A DNA stretch of 52,924 nucleotides from CADEED01 sp035761265 (GTDB lineage Bacteria > Pseudomonadota > Gammaproteobacteria > Steroidobacterales > Steroidobacteraceae). A model generated the notes under the pieces. The model was not told the DNA's origin, made no database searches, and saw only the letters and a program-made list of their open reading frames with translations. The position numbers and the translations under genes are program-made. This document shows, piece by piece, positions 16,319 through 25,561 of this stretch. The stretch lies in NCBI GenBank assembly GCA_035761265.1, contig DASTRL010000034.1, positions 1 to 52,924 on the forward strand, in the 5' to 3' direction. The first letter of the stretch is position 1. Every line of letters begins with the position of its first letter.

Positions 16319-17545
16319 TCAGCGTCGGCGTTGCAAGGGTTGATAGAGGAATGAAAGGGTGGCGCCGTTCGAGGTGGCCGCATCGGTGACCGACTCGTCG
16401 AACCGCTGCCAGGTGTAGTCGTAGGCCACGCGCAGCGAGAACTCCTCCTGCCACCGCCACTGCAGCCCCACGTCGCCGGTGGCATAGCTGCGCGCGCGGA
16501 ACGTGGAGTCCGGATCGACGTCGTCGTCGTGCGTGCCACGGATGCCGGCGAGGAATGCCAGGCGCGGCGTCACGTCGTAGGTCCAGCGCAGGCGCAGCTG
16601 GTCGCGGGTCACGACGATGCCGGCCGAGGACGGCCCGACGCCGCGCATCAGGTCCAGGAACAGCTGGTGGCGGCCCATCAGCATGCTGGCGCCGCCACCG
16701 GCCACCCAGGCGGTCTTCGAGCCGCCGCTCAGCAGCTCGACGTTCTGCGCGCCGAGGCGCAGGTACTTGCGCGTGTCCGCGGCGTTGCGCGTGTCCCACT
16801 GCAGCTCGGCGCCGTAGGAGTTCGTCTCGCCCCGCAAGTCGATGTCGTAGTTGGCCCCGCGCAGCCGCGTGGTCAGCGAAGTGGTGGGCGTCAGGCGCGT
16901 GACCAGCCCCGCGTACAGGTCGGCGTTGCGGAAGTCCACCTGCGCGCCGGCGATCTCGTTGTCGTAGCTCACGTCGACGTAGCTGCCGCCGAACTCCAGC
17001 GAGCGGCGCTGCGACAGCTCGTACTCGAATACCGGCCGGATCGAGCCGCGCGTGCGGCGGTTCTTGACGAGCACCACGCCGGAATCGCCGATGTCACCCT
17101 GCCCGAGACTCGGATCCGGCGGCAGTACGGCATCCGGCTGTTCGCTGTTCACCACGTCCTGGTCCGCGAACTCGCCGATCAGGTCGCTGCTGAAGCGCTG
17201 CCCGCGATGCTGCCAGTCGAGCGTCGCGAAATAGTCCACCGTGTCGAGATCCTGCTCGTCGGGGAAATACGTGGCGCGCACGCGCGGCGTGAAGCTGAAT
17301 TCGCCGTTGGGCCTGCGCGCCCGCATCTCCAGCTGCGCATCCGCGAGCGGGCCCTTCACTTCGATCTCGGTGCCGGGCTGACTGAGACGGTAGTTGTCGT
17401 CGAAGAGGTATCCCACCTCGAGCGCGGGATTCAGTTCCCAATCGGCGGCGCTGGCCGCGAGCGGCAGCAGACCCGCCACCAGCGTCGCGGCGGTGCGTTT
17501 TGCCGTGGAGCTCACGGCCAGGTGTCTCGCGGCGATCTTTTTCAT
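16319..17545 (-). CDS. Outer-membrane beta-barrel protein of the polysaccharide locus
   Basis: The 408-residue protein has a signal peptide ending near ASAADWE (about residue 34). The rest is a series of alternating amphipathic strands with aromatic ends, finishing in SFLYQPLQRRR. It fits the family of outer-membrane barrels encoded with exopolysaccharide export genes (beta-barrel porin 2 type). It may form the outer-membrane conduit or anchor that works with the export protein encoded just before it. The start at 17545 is preceded by TGAGG and gives a proper signal peptide. The exact function is not known for the family. Confidence 0.8.
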   Translation of the reverse strand: MKKIAARHLAVSSTAKRTAATLVAGLLPLAASAADWELNPALEVGYLFDDNYRLSQPGTEIEVKGPLADAQLEMRARRPNGEFSFTPRVRATYFPDEQDLDTVDYFATLDWQHRGQRFSSDLIGEFADQDVVNSEQPDAVLPPDPSLGQGDIGDSGVVLVKNRRTRGSIRPVFEYELSQRRSLEFGGSYVDVSYDNEIAGAQVDFRNADLYAGLVTRLTPTTSLTTRLRGANYDIDLRGETNSYGAELQWDTRNAADTRKYLRLGAQNVELLSGGSKTAWVAGGGASMLMGRHQLFLDLMRGVGPSSAGIVVTRDQLRLRWTYDVTPRLAFLAGIRGTHDDDVDPDSTFRARSYATGDVGLQWRWQEEFSLRVAYDYTWQRFDESVTDAATSNGATLSFLYQPLQRRR

Positions 17546-17579
17546 TGCGTGCCTCACGGCAGATCCCTGGATGCGCGCC

Positions 17580-18134
17580 TTACGGCACGACCACCACGTC
17601 ACCGGCCTGCAGATCGATGTTCTGGTCCATGCGGCGGCCCTTGACCACATCGTTGTAGCGGAACGGGATCGACTGCTTGCCCGTGGGCGTGCGGCGCAGC
17701 ACGACGATGTCGCCGAGCGAGGCGAACGGCGTCGTGCCACCGGCCATGGACAACGCCTGCATCACGTCGACGCTGGGATTCATGATGAATTCGCCCGGCT
17801 TGTTGACCTGGCCGATCACGTAGATCTTGTTGCCGCGGATCTCCTGGATCGACACCGTCACCACCGGATCGGAGATGAACTTGGTGAGCCGCTGCGACAG
17901 CGTCTTGTTGAGATCGGCGACCGTCTTGCCCTTGGCATCCACTTCGCCCACCAGCGGAAAGGAAAACGAGCCGTCGGGGCGCACCAGCGTCTCCTTCTGC
18001 AGGTCCGGTTCCTTCCAGACGCTGATCGACAGCAAGTCGCCGGGTTTGACGGTGTAGTTGGGATCCTGCGCCAGCACGTTGGTGGCATAGGCCAGCGCCA
18101 TGATGACGCAACACGCCATCAGCAACTTCTTCAT
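17580..18134 (-). CDS. Polysaccharide export protein (Wza-like, short)
   Basis: The 184-residue protein has a signal peptide (about 1-22, ending VLA-QDP), a polysaccharide-export domain starting YTVKPGDLLSISVWKEPDL, and one SLBB-type domain (KIYVIGQVNKPGEFIM onward). It would sit in the periplasm or outer membrane as a ring through which polymer leaves. Unlike Wza it lacks a clear lipobox and the C-terminal amphipathic helix that crosses the outer membrane. The barrel encoded next may supply that part. Its start overlaps the stop of the glycosyltransferase gene (ATGA at 18131-18134). Confidence 0.9.
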   Translation of the reverse strand: MKKLLMACCVIMALAYATNVLAQDPNYTVKPGDLLSISVWKEPDLQKETLVRPDGSFSFPLVGEVDAKGKTVADLNKTLSQRLTKFISDPVVTVSIQEIRGNKIYVIGQVNKPGEFIMNPSVDVMQALSMAGGTTPFASLGDIVVLRRTPTGKQSIPFRYNDVVKGRRMDQNIDLQAGDVVVVP

Positions 18135-19438
18135 CGTTGTTCTCCAGCAGGGTTGAGCAGATGTTCATAGGCGGCGAGCAGCCGCGGTGCCTCGTGTTGC
18201 CACGACAGCACGTGTTCGATGCGATCACGCCCGCTCGCGCTCATGCGCCGGCGCGCGTCTTCGTCGGCGAGCAGCGCGACCATCTTCTGCGCGAGGTCGG
18301 CGACGTCGTTGGGGCGTGCATACCAGGCGGCATCACCGGCCGAGACGCGGCCCTCGGTGAGATCGAACTGCACCAGCGGCTTGCCGAGCGCCATGTACTC
18401 CATGACCTTGTTCATCGTGGAGCGGTCGTTCATGTCATTGGCGCGATCCGGGTTCACGCAGATGTCGGCGGTGTTGAGCATCTCGAGCAGCTCGGCATCG
18501 GGCACGCGCCCGGTGAACGTCACGTAGTCGGCGACACCCAGGTCCCTGGCGAGACGGCGCATGGCCTCGAGCTCCGTCCCGCCGCCGACCAGGCCGAACT
18601 GGATGTCGGTGCGACCCAGGTGCCTGACGATGAGCTGCACGGCCTGCAGCAGCAGGTCGATGCCTTCCTGCTTGCCCATGACTCCGACATAGCCGACCAG
18701 GTACCGACGGCCCTTCTTCAGCGCCGGATTCGGCGGCACGATCTTCATGCGGGTGAGGTCCGGGCCCGAACGCACCACGAAGACCCGCTCGGGCTCGACG
18801 CCGCCGCGCGTCAGCGCGATCTGCCGGTACGATTCATTGGTGGAGATCACCATGTCGGCGGTGCGGAAGGTCATGCGCTCGAGTGCTCCCAGCAAGCGGT
18901 AACCGAAACCGCGCCGGTTGAACTTGGCCTCGTACAACTCGGGATTGATGTCGTGGTGGTCGAACACGAACTTCTTGCCGAGCAGCTTGTAGAACCGGCC
19001 GATCAGGAAGATCGTGTCCGGCGGATTGCACGCATGGATGATGTCGAAGCCGCGACCGAAGAGGATCTTCAGCGACAGCCAGAATTCCATGAGCAGCGCC
19101 ACGCCGTACTCGAGCGCGTACCCGAGTGCGCCGTCGGCCTCGCGTGGCAGCGCGTGGCGGTGGATGTCGATGCCGTCGATGCGCTCGAAGGCCTTCTCGT
19201 AGCCGGGCCCCTTGGGACAGATGATTGACACCTGGTAGCCGGACGCCGCGAGCGTGCGCGCTTCCTGCATGACGCGCCGGTCGAACGGGCACGGCAGGTT
19301 CTCCACGATGATGAGCACGCGTCGCCCACGCACGCGCGCGACGACCGGCGCGCGCGACTGCACCTCCGCGGCGGTGGTCAGCGCTTGTGCCGGACGATTT
19401 GCGCCGCGTTGCATGGCGGCGCCGTTGGTTTCGGACAC
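18131..19438 (-). CDS. Glycosyltransferase family 4
   Basis: The 435-residue protein has an N-terminal low-complexity tail of about 40 residues, then RRVLIIVENLPCPFDRRVMQ and the acceptor region CNPPDTIFLIGRFYKLLGKK. In the C-terminal domain are GYVGVMGKQEGIDLLLQAVQ and NKVMEYMALGKPLVQFD as donor-site motif. It likely adds a sugar during repeat-unit assembly. The GTG at 19438 is preferred because GGGAGG lies 5 nt upstream; an ATG 8 codons later is possible. It is translationally coupled to the export gene that follows. Confidence 0.87.
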   Translation of the reverse strand: MSETNGAAMQRGANRPAQALTTAAEVQSRAPVVARVRGRRVLIIVENLPCPFDRRVMQEARTLAASGYQVSIICPKGPGYEKAFERIDGIDIHRHALPREADGALGYALEYGVALLMEFWLSLKILFGRGFDIIHACNPPDTIFLIGRFYKLLGKKFVFDHHDINPELYEAKFNRRGFGYRLLGALERMTFRTADMVISTNESYRQIALTRGGVEPERVFVVRSGPDLTRMKIVPPNPALKKGRRYLVGYVGVMGKQEGIDLLLQAVQLIVRHLGRTDIQFGLVGGGTELEAMRRLARDLGVADYVTFTGRVPDAELLEMLNTADICVNPDRANDMNDRSTMNKVMEYMALGKPLVQFDLTEGRVSAGDAAWYARPNDVADLAQKMVALLADEDARRRMSASGRDRIEHVLSWQHEAPRLLAAYEHLLNPAGEQR

Positions 19439-19460
19439 TTCGGCCTCCCGTTACTTGGGA

Positions 19461-20027
19461 CTACTTGAGCGCGAGCACCAGGTGGCGCAGATTGCGATCG
19501 CGCGCCACCGGCTCCACGACGAAACCCATCGACATGGCCAGCATCTGCATGGGCCGGTTCGACCAGCACATCTCGCCGGTCAGGCGCGGGATGCCCGCAC
19601 GGCGCGCGTGGCGCACCAGGGTCGACAGCAGCGTCCTGCCGACCTGCTCGTCGCGGTAGCCGTCGGCCACGGCCACCGCGAACTGCGCGCCGTCCGCGTC
19701 GCGCAGGCAGGCCGCCACGCCGATGACGCGGTCACCGGCCGCGGTGTTCTCGAGTGCGGCGAATCCGACGGCGTCCACGGCGTTCGTCAACACGTGCTCG
19801 AACAGCAGATCGCTCACCGCGCGCGCCGCGGGCTGCTCGCGCTCGGGCGCGGTGCGCGCCAGGTTCAGGGCGAATTCGGCGAGCAGCCGCCGGTCGCCCT
19901 GCGAAATCTGGCGCACGCTGTATGCGCGGCGCGACCGCGGCATGTAGTACCAGCGTCGCGCCAGCCAGGCGCCGGCGACACCGTGAGGAAATCGGATGAT
20001 TGACGGGGCGTTCGCGACTCTCTGCAT
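19461..20027 (-). CDS. GNAT family N-acetyltransferase
   Basis: The protein is about 188 residues. It has the acetyl-CoA binding loop as VADGYRDEQVGRTLLSTLVR (motif A, Q/R-x-x-G-x-A/G type) and a C-terminal GFVVEPVARD strand. It would transfer an acyl group from acyl-CoA to an amine; the substrate is unknown. It is the first gene before the polysaccharide cluster, ending 22 nt before it, so it may decorate a sugar or regulate a protein of that locus. The ATG at 20027 gives a compact domain; the open frame extends to 20192, but that part is Arg-rich and unlike a protein. Confidence 0.7.
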   Translation of the reverse strand: MQRVANAPSIIRFPHGVAGAWLARRWYYMPRSRRAYSVRQISQGDRRLLAEFALNLARTAPEREQPAARAVSDLLFEHVLTNAVDAVGFAALENTAAGDRVIGVAACLRDADGAQFAVAVADGYRDEQVGRTLLSTLVRHARRAGIPRLTGEMCWSNRPMQMLAMSMGFVVEPVARDRNLRHLVLALK

Positions 20028-20289
20028 GGCCGGTAGCGTCGCGTAACGCGAGCCGACGTGCCGTCGGAAGCCGTGCGATGCGATGCTGGAAAAAACCTGC
20101 ACGTGCCGCAAAGGCGACGCGCACCCGCCGGCGTGATCCGACAGAGATTTCCGTCGTGCAGCATGGCGTTTCGCGCCGCGCCGCGAACGCAAATTCGCAG
20201 GCCGGGGCGCGCACGGCCGTATTTGCGGTTACTGTAGGAGTGAACCGACAGCGCCTTCCTGAGCACGCCTGCAATACTCCGAGCCGCGC
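20028..20289. other. Divergent intergenic region
   Basis: This gap separates the minus-strand acetyltransferase from the plus-strand sensor kinase and should hold both promoters. A 7-bp inverted repeat, CGCAAAT at 20188-20194 and ATTTGCG at 20221-20227, could be an operator. No clear -35/-10 pair is seen. Confidence 0.4.
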
Positions 20290-23200
20290 ATGAAGTCCCA
20301 ATCACTCTCCATGGCCGCCATGCGTGCGTCGCGCTCGTTGTCGTGCGTGGCGTTCGCGGCGAGCCTGGCGGTGCTCGTCAGCCACACCTCGGGCCGGGGG
20401 CCTGCGGGTGTCGCGTCGTGGATGTCGCCGCAGGCGGCGTTGAGCGGCACGGTGCTGGCGCTGGCGGCGTTCGCCGTGAGCCTCGCGCCGCGCTGGACGC
20501 GCGCGCTCGGACAGGTGCTGGCATTGCTGGCCTGCGCCCTGGCACTCGGCCCGATCCTCGCCGGGGCACTCGGCTCCGGCGCCGTCAATCTGCTCATGCT
20601 GCCCGAACCCGCGCGCAGCGCCCTCGAGCCGCTGGTGCGCGCAGGCAGCGAAACGACGGGCGCCTCGGCCATCATGTTCATGGCGACGGCCATCGCATTG
20701 ACGTTCACGCCGCTGCGCACGCGCTTCGGCACGCAGGTGTTCGCGGGCGCCGCCACGCTCGGACTGATGGCCATGGCCACCTCGCTGATCGGCCTGCTGC
20801 TCGGCAGCGCCACGCTCGCGAGCCTCGGGCTCGATCGCGTTCCCAAACTCGGCACGAGCCTGGTCGCCGGGCTGCTGCTGCTCGCGACGCTCGGGCAGCG
20901 CGGCGATGCGGGCTGGTTGCCCGCGCTGCTGAGCCCCTCCGCAGCCGGCAGTTCCGCGCGCGGCGTCATCGCCTGGACGGTGCTCGGCCCATTGGCACTG
21001 GCGCTGCTGGCACTGGCCGGCGAGCAGCAGGGGCTCTTCAGCCTGCATTTCGCCTTCGCGCTGATGGCGGCGAGTACCTGCTGCGGCCTGACCGCCGTCG
21101 TCGTGTGGAACGCCGCGCGCGTCGAGCGCGCGCAGCAGCGCGCCGCGAGCGCCAGCGATGCGATGCAGCTCGCCGCGAACCGGCTGCGACTGGCGAAGTC
21201 CGCCACCGGCATCCAGATGTGGGAATGGCTGCCGACGACGCGCGAATGGATCTCCATCGACGGCGCCGAGCGTCTCGACCCGTCGGCGAACGAATACCTG
21301 GAGGCCGGACTCGCGCGCACGCTGCGCGACGGCAAATCGGAGTTCGAGTTCCCGCTGCGCCGCGCGGGCCCGGATGACTTTCCCGGCGAGGAGCGCTGGA
21401 TGCTGGCCACCTGCTGGCGCGAGTCGCGCGAGCGTGCCGCGTCGAGCGAATGGGTCATCGTCGGCATCACGGTGGACATCACCGAGCGCAAGCTGGCCGC
21501 GATGGCGCTGGAGACCAGCGAGACGCGCCTGCAGCTCGCGGCGCGCGCCCTGCCCGGCTTCGTGTACGACTGGAACTGCGCCAGCGGCAAGATGCTGCGC
21601 ACCTCCGGCATCGAACGGATGCTCGGGTACCAGGGGGCCGAGATCTCGCCGGTGAGTCGCTGGTGGGAGGAACTGGTGCACCCGGACGATCGCGGCCTGT
21701 CGCCGCCGGCGCGCGTGGCGCGCGCCGCCGCCGATGCCGAGAGCCTCTCCTGCGAGTACCGCGTGCGCCATCGCAGCGGCAACTACGTCTGGATCTGGGA
21801 TCACTGCATCCTGGTGCGCGACCGTGGCGGCGTGATCACGCGCGTCGTGGGCACGGTGCTCGACATCACCGAGCGCAAGGAGGCGGAGGCGCGCCTCGCG
21901 GCCAGCGAGCATCGCTTCAAGGCGGCACTGCTGGCGACCACCGGCATCTTCTGGAGCTTCTCGCGCGATGGCCGCGCGCTCGGCGAGCAGACCAGCTGGA
22001 GCGCCTTCACCGGCCTGGATGCCGACGCGCTGCAGGACATGGGCTGGCTCGCCGCCATCCATCCCGAGGACGTCGAGCACACGCGCGAGGCCTGGCATCG
22101 CGCGCTCGAATCCGGCGATGAGCTCGTCACCGTGCACCGCGTGCGGCGCCGCGACGGCGCGTACCGCACCTTCTCCGTGCACGCGGTGCCGGTCACCGAC
22201 GAGCGCGGCGAGATCATCGAGTGGGTGGGCTCGCACACCGACATCACCGAGCAGCGCGCCGCCGAGCAGCGCGTGCGCGACAGCCTGCAACGCCTGGAGC
22301 TCGCGCTGGATGCCGCGAACATCGGCATGTGGGACTGGGAGCTCGACTCCGGCCGCATGTCGTGGACCCGCCAGACGTACCTCATCACCGGGGTTGCGGA
22401 GCCCGACTTCGGTGGCCGCGCGGAAGAGTTCTTCGGACTGATGCTGCCGGGCGACGTGGATCATGCCGCCGCATTCCGCGGCGACGCCGCGCAGGCCAAC
22501 ACGGTGCGCGAGTCGGAGCTCGAGATCCGCCGGCCGGATGGCGCGCGCCGCTGGATCCAGAATCGCGCCACCACCATCCGCGACGCCACCGGCGAGCCGC
22601 GGCGCATCGTCGGCACGCTGCGCGACGTCACGAGCCGCAAGGAGCTGGAGGTCGAGCGCGAAGCGCTGCTCGCCGCCGAACGGGCCGCGCGCAGCGAGCT
22701 GCTCGCCGCCGGCCAGGCCAAGGACGAATTCCTGGCCACGATCTCGCACGAGCTGCGCACGCCGCTCAATGCCATCCTGGGCTGGACCACGCTGCTGCAG
22801 CGGCCGCGCGTGGATGCCAATACCATTGCCGATGGTCTCAAGGTCATCGAACGCAATGCGCGCGCGCAGACGCAGCTGCTCGGCGACCTGCTGGACGCCA
22901 ACCAGCTCATGTCCGGCAAGCTGTCGCTGACGTTCGAACCCATCGATCTCAACGAGGCGGTGCGCGCCACGCTCGACTCGATGCGCGTCAGCATCGCCGC
23001 CCGCAAGGTGCGCATCGAGTCGCGCATCGCGCGGCAGCCGCTCGCCGTCATGGGCGATTCCGTCCGCCTGCAGCAGGTGGTCAGCAACCTGCTGTCCAAC
23101 GCCATCAAGTTCACGCCGGCGGATGGCCTGATATCGGTGGTCACGGGCGTGGATGCGGACATGGCCTACTGCGAAGTGCGCGACAGCGGCGAGGGCATTG

Positions 23201-23895
23201 CCGCGGAGTTCCTGCCGCACATCTTCGAGAAGTTTCGCCAGGCCGAGGGCGGCAGCGCGCGCCGCTTCGCGGGGCTCGGGCTCGGCCTCGCCATCACCCG
23301 GCAGCTGGTCGAATCCCACGGCGGCTCGATCTCGGTGCACAGCGACGGGCGCGGCAAGGGCGCGCGTTTCCGCGTGCGCCTGCCGCGCCTCGCCGTCGTC
23401 GAGGGGGAAAAGCCGGTCCTCGCTGCAGACGAGCCGGCCGCCCACCTGCCCGCGGACAAACTACTCGACAAGCCGCTCACCGGCCTGCGCATCCTCGCGG
23501 TGGACGACGAGGCCGATTCGCGCGAGTACCTGCGGCGCCTGCTCGCCGAGCAGGGCGCCGACATCGTCAGCGTGGCCTCGGCGGCCGAAGCGCTCGCGGC
23601 GCTCGAATCCGGCAACGGCCGCTTCAACCTGCTGGTCAGCGACATCGGCATGCCGGGCTCGACCGGCTATGACCTCATCGAGACCGTGCGCAAGCACCTG
23701 AAGGTCGACGCGCGCCACCTGCCCGCGGTCGCACTCACGGCGTTCTCGCGCCGCGAGGACTCCGCCCACGCGCTCGACAAGGGATTCCAGAAGCACCTCG
23801 CCAAGCCGGTGCAGGTCGGCCGGCTGATCGGCGCGATCCGCCAGCTCACCGGCCGGCAGCAGTCGCGGGCCTCGCAGGCCGCGCCCAGGCACTAG
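20290..23895 (+). CDS. Hybrid sensor histidine kinase with four PAS domains and a C-terminal receiver
   Basis: The 1201-residue protein begins with about seven to eight membrane segments (residues 15-265). Four PAS/PAC units follow (about 300-405, 410-535, 540-660, 670-795), each closed by a DITER- or DVTSRK-type motif. The dimerisation domain has the phosphorylatable histidine in ATISHELRTPLNAILGW (H820), then the ATPase domain with NLLSNAIKFT and GLGLAITRQL. A receiver follows with LAVDDEADS and LLVSDIGMPG (D1118). It senses an unknown signal through its membrane and PAS parts and relays phosphate to its own receiver. No DNA-binding regulator is adjacent. Its stop abuts the stop of the convergent DUF4142 gene with no gap. 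Confidence 0.92.
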   Translation: MKSQSLSMAAMRASRSLSCVAFAASLAVLVSHTSGRGPAGVASWMSPQAALSGTVLALAAFAVSLAPRWTRALGQVLALLACALALGPILAGALGSGAVNLLMLPEPARSALEPLVRAGSETTGASAIMFMATAIALTFTPLRTRFGTQVFAGAATLGLMAMATSLIGLLLGSATLASLGLDRVPKLGTSLVAGLLLLATLGQRGDAGWLPALLSPSAAGSSARGVIAWTVLGPLALALLALAGEQQGLFSLHFAFALMAASTCCGLTAVVVWNAARVERAQQRAASASDAMQLAANRLRLAKSATGIQMWEWLPTTREWISIDGAERLDPSANEYLEAGLARTLRDGKSEFEFPLRRAGPDDFPGEERWMLATCWRESRERAASSEWVIVGITVDITERKLAAMALETSETRLQLAARALPGFVYDWNCASGKMLRTSGIERMLGYQGAEISPVSRWWEELVHPDDRGLSPPARVARAAADAESLSCEYRVRHRSGNYVWIWDHCILVRDRGGVITRVVGTVLDITERKEAEARLAASEHRFKAALLATTGIFWSFSRDGRALGEQTSWSAFTGLDADALQDMGWLAAIHPEDVEHTREAWHRALESGDELVTVHRVRRRDGAYRTFSVHAVPVTDERGEIIEWVGSHTDITEQRAAEQRVRDSLQRLELALDAANIGMWDWELDSGRMSWTRQTYLITGVAEPDFGGRAEEFFGLMLPGDVDHAAAFRGDAAQANTVRESELEIRRPDGARRWIQNRATTIRDATGEPRRIVGTLRDVTSRKELEVEREALLAAERAARSELLAAGQAKDEFLATISHELRTPLNAILGWTTLLQRPRVDANTIADGLKVIERNARAQTQLLGDLLDANQLMSGKLSLTFEPIDLNEAVRATLDSMRVSIAARKVRIESRIARQPLAVMGDSVRLQQVVSNLLSNAIKFTPADGLISVVTGVDADMAYCEVRDSGEGIAAEFLPHIFEKFRQAEGGSARRFAGLGLGLAITRQLVESHGGSISVHSDGRGKGARFRVRLPRLAVVEGEKPVLAADEPAAHLPADKLLDKPLTGLRILAVDDEADSREYLRRLLAEQGADIVSVASAAEALAALESGNGRFNLLVSDIGMPGSTGYDLIETVRKHLKVDARHLPAVALTAFSRREDSAHALDKGFQKHLAKPVQVGRLIGAIRQLTGRQQSRASQAAPRH

Positions 23896-24456
23896 TCAGG
23901 GCTTCAACGTCAGCAGCAGCTCGAGGTTCTGCTGGTATCCCGGGAGCGCCTCGCGCAGCGTGCGCTTGAGATCCGCGTCGCCCTTGCCGGCGATCTGCGC
24001 GCGATACTGCGCCAGCGTGTTCTCGTGGAATGCGATCTGCTTGACGATGAAATCGGCGCCCGCGCGGACCGGCGGGGCGGACTGGTTGGTACTGTCGCGC
24101 CCGGGATTCTGCTGCGGCAGGCGCCAGCCCTTGGAGGCGGCCAGCCGTTCGAGCTCTCGACTGGTGGTGGCATTCTGCTCGCCTATCTTCTGTGCCGCGG
24201 CCGCGAGGCTCGGCTTGCCGAGCACCCTGGCGGCCGCCTGGGCGTCGACCGCGCCCTGGCGCGCATTCTCCACGGCCGTGAGAATGAACGCCGGGTCGTC
24301 GGTCGCCACGTAGTCGCGGTCGAACAGCGGATCGGTGGGCGTCCCCTCGCGATGCGCCTGTCCTTCGACCGGATCGGGATCCGGATGGCGCGGCAACGTG
24401 GTCTGGTCCTGCTGCGCGCCCGCGAACAGCAACAGCAATGCGAGGGGAGCCGCCAT
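23896..24456 (-). CDS. DUF4142 domain protein
   Basis: The 186-residue exported protein has a short signal peptide (1-15, AAPLALLLLFAGAQQ). The mature part has the DUF4142 helical pattern: DPAFILTAVENARQGAVDAQ, SRELERLAASKGWRLP, and a final helix FHENTLAQYRAQIAGKG. The family forms ferritin-like four-helix bundles in the periplasm; its role is unknown but it is often near stress genes. It shares the ASKGW-LP element with the second DUF4142 protein in this window (25562-26254). It lies 6 nt downstream of the DUF883 gene and is probably co-transcribed with it. Confidence 0.82.
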   Translation of the reverse strand: MAAPLALLLLFAGAQQDQTTLPRHPDPDPVEGQAHREGTPTDPLFDRDYVATDDPAFILTAVENARQGAVDAQAAARVLGKPSLAAAAQKIGEQNATTSRELERLAASKGWRLPQQNPGRDSTNQSAPPVRAGADFIVKQIAFHENTLAQYRAQIAGKGDADLKRTLREALPGYQQNLELLLTLKP

Positions 24457-24462
24457 GCCGGC

Positions 24463-24804
24463 TCAGTCCCGCCGCAGCGCCAGCGATGCGATCAGCGCCA
24501 GCGCGGCACCCGCGGCCGCGCCATAGGCAAGCGCCCTCCAGGGATTGTCGTGCACGTAGGCGTCGGTGGCGTGCGCGGCATCCGTCGCGGCTCCGCGCAC
24601 GCGATTGCCCGCATCCGCGAGCCGCACCTTCGCCTGGTTGACCGTGCGCAGCACGCGCTGACGCACGGCCTCGGCAGCGGCGCCGCCCTCTTCGCCCAGC
24701 GTCTTCAACAGCTCCTCGGCCTGCGCGACGATGCGATTGAGTTCCACCACGGTGGAATCGGTGTTGCGGGCTCCGTTCTCGAATGTCTTGGCCTGGATGG
24801 TCAT
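24463..24804 (-). CDS. DUF883 / ElaB-YqjD-like membrane-anchored protein
   Basis: The 113-residue protein has a charged helical N-terminal part (STVVELNRIVAQAEELLKTL) and a C-terminal membrane anchor preceded by the family signature AYVHDNPWRALAYGAAAGAA and ending ALRRD. ElaB/YqjD-like proteins are tail-anchored in the inner membrane and can bind ribosomes in stationary phase. The ATG at 24804 follows an excellent GGAGGA site; an ATG 10 codons upstream lacks one. It is probably co-transcribed with the following DUF4142 gene. Confidence 0.88.
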   Translation of the reverse strand: MTIQAKTFENGARNTDSTVVELNRIVAQAEELLKTLGEEGGAAAEAVRQRVLRTVNQAKVRLADAGNRVRGAATDAAHATDAYVHDNPWRALAYGAAAGAALALIASLALRRD

Positions 24805-25051
24805 TGCGTTCCTCCTTCGATGAAGTGGCGTCACCTTAAGACCACTTGGCGCGTGCGCGTGTCAGCGGCGCAAACGCCTGCGGCTTCCGCGGGGAGCATG
24901 CGCCTGTGGGGCCGCGCCGACAATTCGCACGAGCCCGCTGCCGCGCGCGCGGTCGGTCGCGTCTGACGTTGCATCCGCCTGCAGTCCGCGGGCGCGCGGC
25001 GCGGCACTCGCGCAGAGTGCGCGTGGGCAAAATCTCAGGAGTGACAACGTG

Positions 25052-25474
25052 ATGAAGACATACAGCAGCTGGAGTCTGGCAGTAGCCGCGGCGGTGGGCC
25101 TTTGCGCGCTCGCCGGCTGCAATCAGCGCGAGTCGGCCAACGAAACCGCGCAGGACGTGGCCGAGGCGCGCAAGGATGCCAACCAGGACGTCACCGAGGA
25201 GCGTCGCGAAGCGGCGGAGACGGCCAACGACAATGCCGAAGATCGCGCCGCCGCCGAATACGACGTGGCGGTAGCGCAGGCCGATGGCCAGCGCAAGATC
25301 GCCAAGGAGAAGTGCGAGACGCTGTCGAGCGATGCGCAGAAGGCGTGCAAGGACCAGGCGGAGGCCACCTACGAGTCGGCCAAGGCCCAGGCCCAGGCGA
25401 CGCTGGATGCCGCCAAGCGCTCCGGCTCGGCTTCCGTGGAGCAACCCCCGGCCAGCACGCAGCCGGCGCAGTAA
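25052..25474 (+). CDS. Small Ala/Glu-rich lipoprotein
   Basis: The protein is about 140 residues and has a lipoprotein signal peptide: the lipobox is ALAGC at about residue 22. The mature part is highly charged and almost all helical (repeats of AEARKDAN and EERREAAETAN type). It contains a pair of cysteines, EKCETLSSDAQKACKDQAE, a motif seen in uncharacterised proteobacterial envelope proteins. The role is unknown; it is probably a periplasmic coiled-coil lipoprotein. A GTG directly before the ATG (25049) is an alternative start; AGGAG lies 10 nt before the ATG and 7 nt before the GTG. Confidence 0.75.
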   Translation: MKTYSSWSLAVAAAVGLCALAGCNQRESANETAQDVAEARKDANQDVTEERREAAETANDNAEDRAAAEYDVAVAQADGQRKIAKEKCETLSSDAQKACKDQAEATYESAKAQAQATLDAAKRSGSASVEQPPASTQPAQ

Positions 25475-25495
25475 CGCAGGCATTGCGTCCGGGAT

Positions 25496-25522
25496 CCGGC
25501 GGCAGCTAACTACTGCCGCCGG
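25496..25522 (+). terminator. Perfect hairpin with CTAACTA loop downstream of the lipoprotein gene
   Basis: A perfect 10-bp stem, CCGGCGGCAG (25496-25505) with 25513-25522, encloses the 7-nt loop CTAACTA. There is no U-tract, so it may be a weak terminator, an RNA-stabilising hairpin or a repeat. The octamer CTAACTAC recurs at 32383, 39074 and 39214. Confidence 0.5.
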
Positions 25523-25561
25523 GCCTTCCCCGGAGCGAGGCAGGATGCATCGGAGCAAGCC

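Noticed and set aside
20240..20292. Seventeen-codon open frame (GTG to TGA) overlapping the sensor kinase start
   Set aside because: The ATGA overlap is suggestive of a leader peptide, but the ribosome-binding site overlaps its own start codon and the peptide is unremarkable.
20302..23445. A minus-strand open frame of over 1000 codons opposite the hybrid sensor kinase
   Set aside because: The product is low-complexity (Arg, Ala, Gly, His) with no recognisable domains, while the plus strand encodes a clear multi-domain kinase.
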